Source: Pseudomonadota bacterium (GTDB taxonomy: Bacteria; Pseudomonadota; Gammaproteobacteria; Burkholderiales; Burkholderiaceae_C). Taken from it: a stretch of 27,118 bases of DNA. Below are positions 9,188 to 16,557 of the stretch, piece after piece (within the stretch, counting starts at the first letter, position 1; the number at the start of each line of letters is the position of its first letter). The stretch covers positions 1 through 27,118 of the forward strand of contig JAEZLX010000131.1 of the NCBI GenBank assembly GCA_023415035.1. The letters run 5' to 3'. Below the pieces are notes generated by a model that did no database searches, was not told the DNA's origin, and saw nothing but the letters and a program-made list of their open reading frames with translations. A program made the position numbers and the translations under genes.

Positions 9188-11197
9188 TCATGGCTGGCGG
9201 TCGAGCAGGTCGCGCGTGACCTGCGGCGCGGCGCAGCTGGTGCCCGACAGTCGAACGCTGCCGCCGCTGCGGCTGCTGGCGGCCATCACCCCCCAGAGGG
9301 CCGTGCTTTCATCGCTGACCGCCAGCCGGACCGGAACCTTGCGTACCTGTGCACGCTGGGGTAGCCGGCTGGCGTCGGGGTCGGGAAGGCGCGGACTGTA
9401 CCGTGCGGCCGGATCGAAGGTGCTGCCGGCGAAACGGATGCCGCCCACCGGCACGGTGCGCATACCCGTACCGATGCTGTTGAACACGCCGCTGCGCCGG
9501 ATGGGTGTCGGGTCATCCGGGTTGTCGATGAAACTGTCGATGTTGCCGCTGGTGTCGTAAAAGGTATCGGTCATGTACGACTGGCGTGCCCCGGTGCTGG
9601 TCCCCAAGGCCACGTCGTCGCGCTCGACGTAGGCATCGAGCACCACGGGGTGGAAGCCCTTGTTGACGAGGGTGACCCGCCACAGGCCGGCGGGCGCGAG
9701 GCGGTCTTCAGGGTCGAGGCTGGCGGTGGGGCAAAGCGCCAGCAGGGCACAGGTGCCGTGGCGGCCCAGCGCGGTGCGGCGGGGGAAGATGAGTGCGGCC
9801 AGCGGCGCATCACCGGAAGGCCAGCAGCCGGCATGGCCGATCGCCAGGGGCGGCAAAGGCTGGCGGCCCGGTGGCTCGACCTGGATGAACAGGTCCTGCA
9901 CCGCCTCTCCGGGCAGGTCGGGATAACCGGCCCAAAGCTCCAGGAAGCTCTGCGTGCGGTCGTCGGGCTGCACGCACCACGACAGCGTGACGGTTTCGCC
10001 CGCCTCCAGCGTCCGGTTCAGGTGGGTGCGGCCCTGCACGCCGTTGCCGGCGGGCACCACGACCTGCAGGTGTTCCGGCCCGCGCAGCTCGACGAGCTGG
10101 TCGATGGCCGCTTCCAGCACCGAGCTGCCATCGTGCGGGCCGGCCAGGGTGCCCCAGCTGATGTTGACCACCACCCTGGCATCGGGCGTGGTCCTGGCCA
10201 GGATGTAGATCAGGGCATCGAGCACGCTGACGTTCATGGCACCACCGGAGGTGTCCACCACGTTCGACCAGTCGAGCTGCACGGCGACGATGTCGGCGAG
10301 GCTTGCAGCATCTCGCGCCCCGGTCATGTCAGGCCAATGGGTGCCGTCGCTCAAGCGTGCCGTGCCCCGGTGCTGGCCGGCAGCGAGGCTGGCCACATGG
10401 GTGCCATGGTGCATGAGGTGCTTGAGGTCCCAGAACTGCAGGTGGTCGTACAGGTTGTCCTCGTCCACCATGCCGTGGCGGGTGTAGGCCTGCATCGCCT
10501 GGTGAATGCGCTGCGCGGTCAGCTCGTGGCCATAGCTCATCACGGGCGGCCGGGGGCCGCTGCGGGCGGGGTCCAGTGGCTGTTGAAGACGCCGGCCAGC
10601 GCAGCCGCCATGCGGGCCGTCGAATTCGTCCTGCCGCCAGAAATACCGCACGCGGGGCAGTCCGTCGGGTCGCAGGAAATCGGCGTGCGCCAGAGCCAGC
10701 CCGCCATCAATGATGCCGAGCACGCGTCCGTCCAGTGGCGGCTGGTCGGGTACAGGGCGTTCACCCGCACGGGCGGGATCGGCCAATGGCCGTGTGTGCT
10801 CCTCCACCGGCAGTCCCAGCTCGTAGCGGCGGATGACGCTGGCCAAGTCCCGGCGTTCGCGCATGGCCTTGAAGAAATGCCGGTTCACACGGGCGGTGCA
10901 ATAGCGCAGGCCTGGTTGCAGCAGATAGGCGCGTGGTACCTGCAGCCACCGGGTGTCGGTGGCGGCGAGCAGATCCTGCACCTCGCAGCCGGGCTGCAGT
11001 TCGATGATGATGGGCAGCCAGCGGGGCAGGCTGTGCCGGCAACCGCCAAGGCGGTAGCCCTGGAAGCGGTCGGCCTCGGCCCAGGGGAGGTAGGGGTCGA
11101 TGCCTTCGATGGCCCCAGGTGCCGACCAGTCGATGCCGGTCACCGGCCCCTGGGGCAGCGGGGACCAGCCGCGTGCAGACCCCGGGCCCCGTGTCAT
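9188..11197 (-). CDS. S8 (subtilisin-like) serine peptidase, cytoplasmic, with large insertions
   Basis: A 669-residue subtilase. The triad is visible: Asp164 in VLGIIDGG, His264 in HHGTHVASLAAG, Ser654 in SGTSCAAP, with the oxyanion Asn385 in VVVPAGNG. The start ATG overlaps the stop of the preceding PAP2 gene by four bases and has AAGGAG five bases upstream, which rules out the in-frame start further upstream. No signal peptide, propeptide signature or membrane segment is seen, so it probably acts in the cytoplasm. The first 150 residues are a family-specific N-domain. About 100 residues separate Asp and His, against about 30 in subtilisin. About 270 residues separate Asn385 from Ser654, against about 65, and the insert has strand-rich sequence (ETVTLSWCVQPDD, FLELWAGYP) suggesting a beta-sandwich. 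Only 15 residues follow the serine. It is the last gene of the operon and ends 12 bases from the convergent CRP-like gene. Its substrate is unknown. Confidence 0.9.
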   Translation of the reverse strand: MTRGPGSARGWSPLPQGPVTGIDWSAPGAIEGIDPYLPWAEADRFQGYRLGGCRHSLPRWLPIIIELQPGCEVQDLLAATDTRWLQVPRAYLLQPGLRYCTARVNRHFFKAMRERRDLASVIRRYELGLPVEEHTRPLADPARAGERPVPDQPPLDGRVLGIIDGGLALAHADFLRPDGLPRVRYFWRQDEFDGPHGGCAGRRLQQPLDPARSGPRPPVMSYGHELTAQRIHQAMQAYTRHGMVDEDNLYDHLQFWDLKHLMHHGTHVASLAAGQHRGTARLSDGTHWPDMTGARDAASLADIVAVQLDWSNVVDTSGGAMNVSVLDALIYILARTTPDARVVVNISWGTLAGPHDGSSVLEAAIDQLVELRGPEHLQVVVPAGNGVQGRTHLNRTLEAGETVTLSWCVQPDDRTQSFLELWAGYPDLPGEAVQDLFIQVEPPGRQPLPPLAIGHAGCWPSGDAPLAALIFPRRTALGRHGTCALLALCPTASLDPEDRLAPAGLWRVTLVNKGFHPVVLDAYVERDDVALGTSTGARQSYMTDTFYDTSGNIDSFIDNPDDPTPIRRSGVFNSIGTGMRTVPVGGIRFAGSTFDPAARYSPRLPDPDASRLPQRAQVRKVPVRLAVSDESTALWGVMAASSRSGGSVRLSGTSCAAPQVTRDLLDRQP

Positions 11198-12243
11198 GCC
11201 CACTCCTTGAGGGCTTCCTGCCACAGCCACGCGAGCGTGTCCGCCTTGGGCAACGGGATGGCCGGACCACCGACGCTGTAGGGAGCCTCGTCCAGCAGAT
11301 CGCTGATCCGGAAGTCTCTCGGGGTGCTGTCGGATTCGGTGAAGCGCTGACTGTCGAAACCGCGCCTTTGCAGGCCGGTGCCGGTGGCGCGGGCCACCAG
11401 GAACTCGGCCAGACTCGTGCCCAGCAGGCGGCCTGCGGCGCTGTCCACCGGGTAGTGCACGCCGGCCACGGTCCGGTTGATCGCGATGCGGGCCGCGAGG
11501 CGCTGCAGCTGCAGGTGGCAGGCGGTGCCATCGTGCTTGCCGGGCCTGGCCTGGTTGAGCAGGGCTTCGAGTATCGGGGCCACGGCAAAGGCTTCTGTGG
11601 CGTGCCCGCTGGGCCAGCTGCCGTGTCCGGGCGTGGGAATGACCGGCTGGATCTGTGGCGAGAATTCGCCCGGTCGCCGCACCGCAAAGATGTGCTTGAT
11701 GCGCATCTCGACATGAATGGCCAGTCCTATGGCCAGGTCGATGAGCTGCAGCGTCCTGGTGTGCCGGTGTGCCGCCAGACCCAGCACCGATGACCAGTAC
11801 GCCACGGGTGCGGCGAGCTGGTCGACGATCTCGGGCAGCCGGTCGGCGCGCAGGTCGGCGTAGGCCGCCACCAGTTCGAGCTGGCGCTTGAGCAGCTCTT
11901 GGTCAGGGCCGCGAAGATCGACGAATACCTTGTTGCTGATGCGGCTGGACTGCAGGTTGGCAAAGGACACCGTGGCGCGTTTGCCGCGCTTGTCGACGCT
12001 CACCGAGAGTCCTTCGACGAGTTCCTCGAAGCAGGCCGCCTTGCGCGGATCATCGGCCCACAGGGCCAGGTTCGAGGCCTGGTCGAAACCGTGTGCCGCC
12101 GGGTGCAGCACGGCGCCGCTGAAGGGGCCTGCGATGGCGCACCGGCTGATGTTCGAGGCACGGGGCCCGAGTTCGGATCTGCCTGAACCCTCTGTCGTGT
12201 CGCCGAAGCCGCCACTGAATCCGCCACTGAATCCGCCGCTCAT
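11194..12243 (-). CDS. Soluble PAP2 / vanadium-haloperoxidase-family protein
   Basis: A 349-residue protein with the complete PAP2 signature: Lys183-x6-Arg190-Pro191 (KHIFAVRRP), Pro211-Ser212-Gly213-His214 (PSGHA), and Arg257-x5-His263-x3-Asp267 (RTVAGVHYPVD). The family contains acid phosphatases and vanadium-dependent haloperoxidases, which share this pocket. Here there are few hydrophobic helices long enough to span a membrane and no signal peptide, so it resembles the soluble haloperoxidase-like branch rather than lipid phosphatases. Which reaction it performs cannot be told from sequence. The N-terminus is a short repeat, SGGFSGGFSGGF, likely disordered. GAGGAG lies six bases before the ATG. 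It starts 34 bases after the cyclase gene stop and overlaps the S8 peptidase start by four bases, so the three are one transcription unit. Confidence 0.85.
   Translation of the reverse strand: MSGGFSGGFSGGFGDTTEGSGRSELGPRASNISRCAIAGPFSGAVLHPAAHGFDQASNLALWADDPRKAACFEELVEGLSVSVDKRGKRATVSFANLQSSRISNKVFVDLRGPDQELLKRQLELVAAYADLRADRLPEIVDQLAAPVAYWSSVLGLAAHRHTRTLQLIDLAIGLAIHVEMRIKHIFAVRRPGEFSPQIQPVIPTPGHGSWPSGHATEAFAVAPILEALLNQARPGKHDGTACHLQLQRLAARIAINRTVAGVHYPVDSAAGRLLGTSLAEFLVARATGTGLQRRGFDSQRFTESDSTPRDFRISDLLDEAPYSVGGPAIPLPKADTLAWLWQEALKEWA
12210..12233 (-). repeat. 12-bp tandem repeat in the 5' end of the PAP2 gene
   Basis: Two tandem copies of the 12-base unit CCGCCACTGAAT (plus strand), followed by a partial third, encode the SGGF-SGGF-SGGF run at the N-terminus. 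The 12-base unit keeps the frame, so copy-number change would alter only tail length. Confidence 0.7.
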
Positions 12244-12277
12244 CGCTGTCTCCTCTCGTCGTTATGGAACCCTCTCG

Positions 12278-14074
12278 TCACCTGGCTGGCACGCCCAGCG
12301 CCGCCAGGGCTGCCGCACCTCTCTGGCGCGTGCGGCTCGTGCCGCCGGCTGCCAGATAGCTTTCGATCGTCAGTGTGGGCTGCAGTGACATCAGCAGGGT
12401 GCAAGTGCGTTTCGCATCGTCCACCCGGCCGCTTTCGTACTGTGCCACCAGCAGGGCGCGGATGGTGGGCAGATGAAGATGGTTGCGGCGCAGGGACGCT
12501 TCGCACAGTGCGATGGCCTGATCGTAGGCCCCGATGCCGAGATAGCTGTTGGCCAGCATCATCTCGAAGTAGTAGCGCTGCGGATCCAGCGGAGAGAGCC
12601 GGACCGCGTTGGAGGCTTCGTCCACGGCGTCCTCTGCCTTGCCCCACATGGTTGACCAGACGCTGCTGTACAGCCAGGCCATGGCATCGTTCGGATTGGT
12701 GCGGATCGCCTTGGCGAGAAGCTCGCGGGACTCGTCGACCTGGTCGCCCAGATGGCACAGGGCATGGGCCTGTATCGACATGGCCAGAGAGCTCTCGGGC
12801 TCCAGGTCGAGTGCGCGGTTGGACATCTCGATGGCTTGACGGAATGCCAAGGCGGGATCGGGGGAAATGCCCTGGACCACCTGGATGATCTGCCATTTGG
12901 CCAGCCAGGCCCAGGGCGAGGCGACGCGCCGGTGCCGCTCGATCACGGCCTCGAGCAGTTCGCGGCTGCGGACCATGTCGCTCTGGGTGGATCGATGCAT
13001 CAGCGTGATGCCACCCAGCATGAGGGCGTTCGAATCGAGGCGGGGAATGGCCTGGGTCAGTGTGTGCTGGACTTCGGCATGCAACAGGTGATGGGCGCAG
13101 GCTTCCGACAGACGCGCGACCAGCTCGCTCTCGTCGGCCACCAGGTCGGCTGCGTTGCCGGTGAGGCGATCGGCCCAGATCACCTCGCCGTCGGCGCTGC
13201 GGGAGAGCTCGGCCATGATGACCACGCGCTCGGCCATGCAGACATAGCTTCCCGTGAGGACGTAGCTGGCTTCAAGCGACTGCTGCGCGACCTGGTCGAC
13301 ATGCTGGCGGCCGCGGAAGCCGTGGGTCGACAGACGAGAGATCACGCGCAGCTGCTGGCTGCGGGAAAGCTGAGCGATGACGCCGTCGGCAATCAGTTCG
13401 CCGATGACCCATTGCTCAGCGGATGTGGAGCGGCTGTCGAACGGGATGACCGCGATGGTCGGCCGGATGTCCAGCTCCGACGATGGCTTGACTGGCAAAC
13501 GGGGTGATGGTGGCACAGCGTCGGGCGAGCGGGCCAGCCATGTGCGCACGGGGTGGGGCCAGTGTTTGAGATAGCTCTCGCACATGTCCTCAAGTACCGC
13601 GTCCACGTCCTCGACGAGCTGGTCCTTGATGGCGGCGGTGACGACGATGTCGCCGGCTTCGCCGAGGTCGGCCACCCGTGCCGCCAGGTTGACGCCGTGG
13701 CCGTAGACGTCGTTGTCGTCGGCCCAGAGATGGGTGGCGTTCAGGCCGACGCGCAGGTGCATCTGGCGTTCGGCAGGGAGTGCTCTGTTGACGGGGATGA
13801 AGTACTGTTGCAGGGCCAGCGCGGCGCGTACGGCCCCGTCGGCGCGGTCGAACTCGGCCAGGAGGCCGTCGCCCAGGCTCTTGACGAGACGGCCACGGTG
13901 GGCCGGCAACACCTGGCGGGTGGTGTGGCGGAGGAACCCGTGCCAGCGGGAGACAACACCTGCTTCATCGTCGGCCATCAGGCGCACGGATTCGACCAGG
14001 TCAACAACCATCACCACCTTGTTCCGATGAAGCGGCAACAACGGGTCGCCATTGCCTGCCGTGGCATTCATCAT
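12278..14074 (-). CDS. Class III adenylate cyclase with TolB-like and TPR regions
   Basis: A 598-residue soluble protein. Residues 18-140 are a class III nucleotidyl cyclase domain with every canonical residue: metal-binding Asp25 (VVDLVES) and Asp69 (KSLGDGLLAEF), purine-selecting Lys65 and Asp122 (DVYGHGVN), and transition-state Asn129 and Arg133 (VNLAARV). Lys/Asp predict ATP, hence cAMP. Residues 205-310 (PTIAVIPFDSRSTSAEQWV...) look like the TolB-N-like region common in cyclase-TPR proteins. Residues 340-590 form helical TPR repeats (e.g. AIEMSNRALDLEPESSLAM, AVRLSPLDPQRYYFEMMLA) for protein contacts. No membrane segment is present. The start at 14074 was chosen for GGAAG ten bases upstream; an ATG at 14098 is the alternative, and the frame stays open to 14326 through sequence that does not look coding. 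It is the first gene of the cyclase-PAP2-S8 operon; the TPR part may be the sensor. Confidence 0.9.
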   Translation of the reverse strand: MMNATAGNGDPLLPLHRNKVVMVVDLVESVRLMADDEAGVVSRWHGFLRHTTRQVLPAHRGRLVKSLGDGLLAEFDRADGAVRAALALQQYFIPVNRALPAERQMHLRVGLNATHLWADDNDVYGHGVNLAARVADLGEAGDIVVTAAIKDQLVEDVDAVLEDMCESYLKHWPHPVRTWLARSPDAVPPSPRLPVKPSSELDIRPTIAVIPFDSRSTSAEQWVIGELIADGVIAQLSRSQQLRVISRLSTHGFRGRQHVDQVAQQSLEASYVLTGSYVCMAERVVIMAELSRSADGEVIWADRLTGNAADLVADESELVARLSEACAHHLLHAEVQHTLTQAIPRLDSNALMLGGITLMHRSTQSDMVRSRELLEAVIERHRRVASPWAWLAKWQIIQVVQGISPDPALAFRQAIEMSNRALDLEPESSLAMSIQAHALCHLGDQVDESRELLAKAIRTNPNDAMAWLYSSVWSTMWGKAEDAVDEASNAVRLSPLDPQRYYFEMMLANSYLGIGAYDQAIALCEASLRRNHLHLPTIRALLVAQYESGRVDDAKRTCTLLMSLQPTLTIESYLAAGGTSRTRQRGAAALAALGVPAR

Positions 14075-14137
14075 GCGTGGGTCACTTCCTTCTGTCATAC
14101 CTAGAAAGGGGGAAGTTTCGCTTCGGTTTCTTACAAA

Positions 14138-14153
14138 TTCTGAAAGTTCTGAA
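14138..14153. repeat. Direct repeat TTCTGAA x2 upstream of the cyclase operon
   Basis: Two copies of the near-palindrome TTCTGAA at 14138-14144 and 14147-14153, nine bases apart, lie 64-79 bases upstream of the chosen cyclase start in an AT-richer patch that is the likely promoter. I cannot place convincing -35/-10 boxes. The rest of 14099-14265 shows nothing else I can support. Confidence 0.3.
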
Positions 14154-14265
14154 GCACGGCCACAGCTTAACTGAGCGAGGGCCTGGCGCCTCCTAAAGGG
14201 TGTGAAGGGGGTGACGGCATCGGCCGTGTTGTCCCAACGGCAGGAGCGAGTTTTCACGCGGGCAC

Positions 14266-14292
14266 AAAAAAAGCCGGCGGATGCCGGCTTTT
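14266..14292 (-). terminator. Terminator of the SWIB/H1-like gene
   Basis: Read on the minus strand, a GCCGGC-ATCC-GCCGGC hairpin, extendable by A-T pairs, is followed by seven T residues. It starts about 30 bases after the stop codon of the SWIB gene. The strong stem and T run fit a rho-independent terminator and insulate the cyclase operon downstream. Confidence 0.85.
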
Positions 14293-14322
14293 CCTTGTGA
14301 ACGAAGGCGCGGAGGCCAGGGA

Positions 14323-14682
14323 TCACTTGAGGTGTTCGTTGATGAGTTTCGTCATCTCGAACATGTTGGCTTCGGCCTTCTTGAAGATTTCCTTCAGCTT
14401 GGCGTCGGCCTTGATGATGCGCTTGTTGGCTTCGTCCTGCAGCTTGTTCTTCTTGATGTAGTCCCAGACCTTCTTGGTGACCTCGGTGCGCGGCAGCGGG
14501 CTGGCACCCACGATGGCGGCCAGTGCGGCGCTCGGGGTCATGGCCTTCATGAATGCTGCGTTGGGGGTGCGCTTGGCGGGAGCTGCGGCCTTCTTCGCCG
14601 GCGCAGCCTTCTTGGCCGGGGCGGCCGCAGCCTTCTTCGCCGGCGCGGCTTTCTTTGCCGGAGCTTTCTTTGCAGTTGCCAT
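14323..14682 (-). CDS. SWIB/MDM2-domain protein with histone-H1-like Lys/Ala tail
   Basis: A 119-residue basic protein. Residues 4-38 are a low-complexity run of KKAPAKK/KKAAPAK units like the tails of histone H1 and bacterial H1-like proteins. Residues 45-119 (MTPSAALAAIVGASPLPRTEVTKKVWDYIKKNKLQ...) are a SWIB/BAF60b domain, a fold best known from eukaryotic chromatin remodelling and also found in Chlamydia and many Burkholderiales. Nucleoid binding is expected from the charge, but its role is inference. The start is set by AAGGAA eight bases before the ATG; the longer in-frame start at 14778 would add an unlikely leader. It has its own terminator and is divergent from the RraA-family gene across 258 bases (14683-14940), where I see no clear promoter boxes or other feature. 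Confidence 0.88.
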   Translation of the reverse strand: MATAKKAPAKKAAPAKKAAAAPAKKAAPAKKAAAPAKRTPNAAFMKAMTPSAALAAIVGASPLPRTEVTKKVWDYIKKNKLQDEANKRIIKADAKLKEIFKKAEANMFEMTKLINEHLK

Positions 14683-14940
14683 GATCGATGTTCCTTCTAG
14701 AAGTGGTCTATGCCCCAGCGGAAAACGCGCTTTCTCACTGGTGCTACGGATGCTAATGGAGTTGATGCGCCATTCCAAGGAGGGAGCGCGTGTTTTTGCG
14801 CGGTTTTCAGAGGGAAAAGGGGTGTTTGTGTCGATGAAAACAACACTCGCGGGCCCACGGCGTGCGTGGTTGCCGTGCTCACGGGCATGATGCGGGCCGG
14901 GAGTCCGTTTTTCTTTTCGTTCAAGGAGCGTTTGTCAGCG

Positions 14941-15447
14941 ATGGACAAGACCCGCATTCCCGCCACCTGTGACCTGTGCGACGCCCACAAGGGCGATGGC
15001 AGCGGCACGTTTCGCGTGTTGCCTCCGGTGTTGCGCGATTTCGGCGCTGTGCGCCGGTTCGCTGGGCCGGTGGTGACCGTCAAATGCCATGAGGACAACA
15101 CGCCGGTGAAGGCTGCCGTCGAGAGTCCGGGCGAAGGCCGGGTGCTGGTGGTCGATGGCGGCGGATCGCTGCGGCGCGCGTTGCTGGGCGGCAATCTCGG
15201 TGCTGCGGCGGCACGCAACGGCTGGGCCGGTGTGGTGATCGATGGCTGTGTGCGTGACGTGGCCGAACTGGCCGCCTGCGAGGTGGGTATCCGTGCGCTG
15301 GCGAGCATGCCGCTGCCGACCGAACGCCGGCAACCGGGCCTGCGCGATGTACCCGTTCAGGTGCAGGGCGTGTGGGTGCGACCGGGCGACTGGCTGTATG
15401 CCGACGAGGACGGCATCGTGGTGATGGACCGGCCCGCAGATTCCTGA
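14941..15447 (+). CDS. rraA: RraA-family protein (RNase E regulator / HMG aldolase fold)
   Basis: A 168-residue protein with the family marks TCDLCDAH near the N-terminus, GGSLRRALLGGNLG (74-87), and GWAGVVIDGCVRDV (94-107). Arg105-Asp106 is the metal/substrate pair used by 4-hydroxy-4-methyl-2-oxoglutarate aldolases; RraA proteins of the same fold bind the C-terminal part of RNase E and inhibit it. Length equals typical RraA (about 160-170). With no aromatic-degradation genes nearby, the RraA name is conventional, but aldolase activity cannot be excluded. The frame is open back to 14710, but the ATG at 14941 aligns with the family start and has AAGGAG twelve bases upstream. It is convergent with the TSUP permease gene 41 bases downstream. 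Confidence 0.88.
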   Translation: MDKTRIPATCDLCDAHKGDGSGTFRVLPPVLRDFGAVRRFAGPVVTVKCHEDNTPVKAAVESPGEGRVLVVDGGGSLRRALLGGNLGAAAARNGWAGVVIDGCVRDVAELAACEVGIRALASMPLPTERRQPGLRDVPVQVQGVWVRPGDWLYADEDGIVVMDRPADS

Positions 15448-15488
15448 AGAATGGTCCGGCGGCTGGCACGCTGCCGCCCGGCGCCGTC

Positions 15489-16307
15489 TTACAGGCTGCC
15501 GATGCCCTTGTAGAGCATGTAGCCTGCCAGCGCGAAGAGCACAAAGGCGAAGACGCGCTTGAGCGATTTGACTGGCAGCGTGTGGGCTGCCCTGGCACCG
15601 ACCGGGGCCATCAGCACGCTGGCGCAGGCGATGACCAGAAGTGCCGGCAGGTAGATGTAGCCGAGCGAGGAGGGCGGCAGGTCGGCCACGCTCTGGCCGG
15701 AGATGGCAAAGCCGACGGTGTTGGCCAGCGCGATCGGGAAACCGAGGGCCGCGCTGGTGGCCACGGCGTTGTGGATGGGCACGTTGCACCAGGTCATGTA
15801 CGGCACGCTCAGGAAGCCGCCGCCCGCGCCGACCAGGCCCGAGACGAAGCCGATGACGGAGCCCGCCCCCACCTGTCCGGCGGCGCCGGGCAGCGAGCGG
15901 CTGGGCTTGGGCTTGCGGTCGCGCAGCATCTGGCTGGCCGAGAAACCCACGAACACGGCGAACACCAGTGCCAGCCACGACCCCCTGAGCATGGCGAACA
16001 CGCCCAGGCTGGCGACGAAGCCGCCGATCACGATGCCGGGGGCGATCTGCTTCACGATGTCCCAGCGCACGGCGCCACGCCGGTGGTGCGCGCGCACGCT
16101 GGAGACGGAGGTGAAGACGATGGTGGCCATGGAGGTGGCGATGGCCATCTTGACCGCCAGGCCCGAGTCCACGCCGCGGTTGGTGATGATGGCCGTGATG
16201 AACGGCACCAGGATCATGCCGCCACCGATGCCGAGCAGGCCGGCCAGAAAGCCGCCGACCAGGCCGAGTGTGGCCAGTTCCACGATGAGCAGGGGTTCGA
16301 GGGTCAT
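15489..16307 (-). CDS. TSUP (TauE/SafE/DUF81) family permease
   Basis: A 272-residue inner-membrane protein with seven to eight hydrophobic segments and the duplicated TSUP motif: GGFLAGLLGIGGGMILVP in the first half and GFVSGLVGAGGGFLSVP in the second. Family members export sulfite, sulfoacetate or other organosulfur anions, or import related compounds; nothing around it points to the substrate. The ATG begins exactly where the first helix motif needs it. Upstream lie the 6S RNA gene and its terminator, so it probably has its own promoter between 16308 and 16340, which I cannot define. RraA converges from the other side. Confidence 0.9.
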   Translation of the reverse strand: MTLEPLLIVELATLGLVGGFLAGLLGIGGGMILVPFITAIITNRGVDSGLAVKMAIATSMATIVFTSVSSVRAHHRRGAVRWDIVKQIAPGIVIGGFVASLGVFAMLRGSWLALVFAVFVGFSASQMLRDRKPKPSRSLPGAAGQVGAGSVIGFVSGLVGAGGGFLSVPYMTWCNVPIHNAVATSAALGFPIALANTVGFAISGQSVADLPPSSLGYIYLPALLVIACASVLMAPVGARAAHTLPVKSLKRVFAFVLFALAGYMLYKGIGSL

Positions 16308-16340
16308 GGAGCGCGAGGGCCGGCCGGCGCCGGAGAAAGA

Positions 16341-16367
16341 AGAGCGGCCCCGGAAGGGGCCGCTCTT
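16341..16367 (-). terminator. Terminator after 6S RNA
   Basis: An 11-bp perfect GC-rich stem (AGAGCGGCCCC / GGGGCCGCTCT, loop GGAA on the plus strand) lies just beyond the predicted 3' end of 6S RNA. On the minus strand it is followed by a pyrimidine stretch (TTCTTTCTC) rather than a pure T run. Confidence 0.65.
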
Positions 16368-16375
16368 GGGAATGT

Positions 16376-16551
16376 GGTGTCTGCGAATGCCACCGGACCG
16401 TCATCCTGAACCGGGGGTTCAGGTGGGCGAGGGCAGCGTGGCTTCGGGTTCATCTGACGCGAGACGCTCGCACCAGCCACGCGATGTACCAAGCCCGGGC
16501 TCTAAGAGCATTGGTTCAAGGAAATATAAAGCCCGGCGCGCACCGCAGACA
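16376..16551 (-). ncRNA. ssrS: 6S RNA
   Basis: On the minus strand, about 176 bases between zapA and the TSUP gene carry 6S RNA traits. The ends pair as a closing stem: TGTCTGCG at the 5' end (16551-16544) with CGCAGACA at the 3' end (16385-16378). The 5' half has TTTATATTTC-CTTGAACC and GGTACATCGCG. The 3' half has the short hairpin CCTGAACC-CCC-GGTTCAGG (near 16401-16423) followed by GGTGGCATTCGCAG, comparable to the E. coli 3' hairpin CCTTGAACC...GGTTCAAGG and its GGCGGCATCTCGGAG tail. A TACAAT -10 box lies seven bases before the inferred 5' end. 6S RNA mimics an open promoter and sequesters sigma-70 RNA polymerase in stationary phase. The location after zapA is the same as in E. coli. The exact ends are estimates. 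Confidence 0.85.
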
Positions 16552-16557
16552 GTTCCG

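Noticed and set aside
9650..11281. A 543-codon plus-strand frame antisense to the S8 peptidase gene
   Set aside because: The composition is that of a shadow frame, and the opposite strand carries an intact catalytic triad and motif spacing.
12752..13507. A 251-codon plus-strand frame antisense to the cyclase-TPR gene
   Set aside because: The cyclase frame has all catalytic residues and TPR periodicity; this one has neither a start signal nor motifs.
14572..14682. Short periodic repeats that might suggest a repeat array
   Set aside because: They encode the Lys/Ala/Pro tail of the SWIB protein; there are no spacers or conserved direct repeats as in a CRISPR array.
14710..14940. N-terminal extension of the RraA-family gene by 77 codons
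   Set aside because: The frame is open, but the sequence does not match the family, and the ATG at 14941 gives the usual length with an AAGGAG upstream.
15459..15485. GC-rich hairpin between the convergent RraA and TSUP genes as a terminator
   Set aside because: A GGCGGC/GCCGCC stem is possible, but no T run follows on either strand, so I do not call it.
14935..16404. A 489-codon minus-strand frame spanning RraA, the TSUP gene and the 6S terminator
   Set aside because: It overlaps two convincing genes in another frame and reads as low-complexity Arg/His/Pro sequence.
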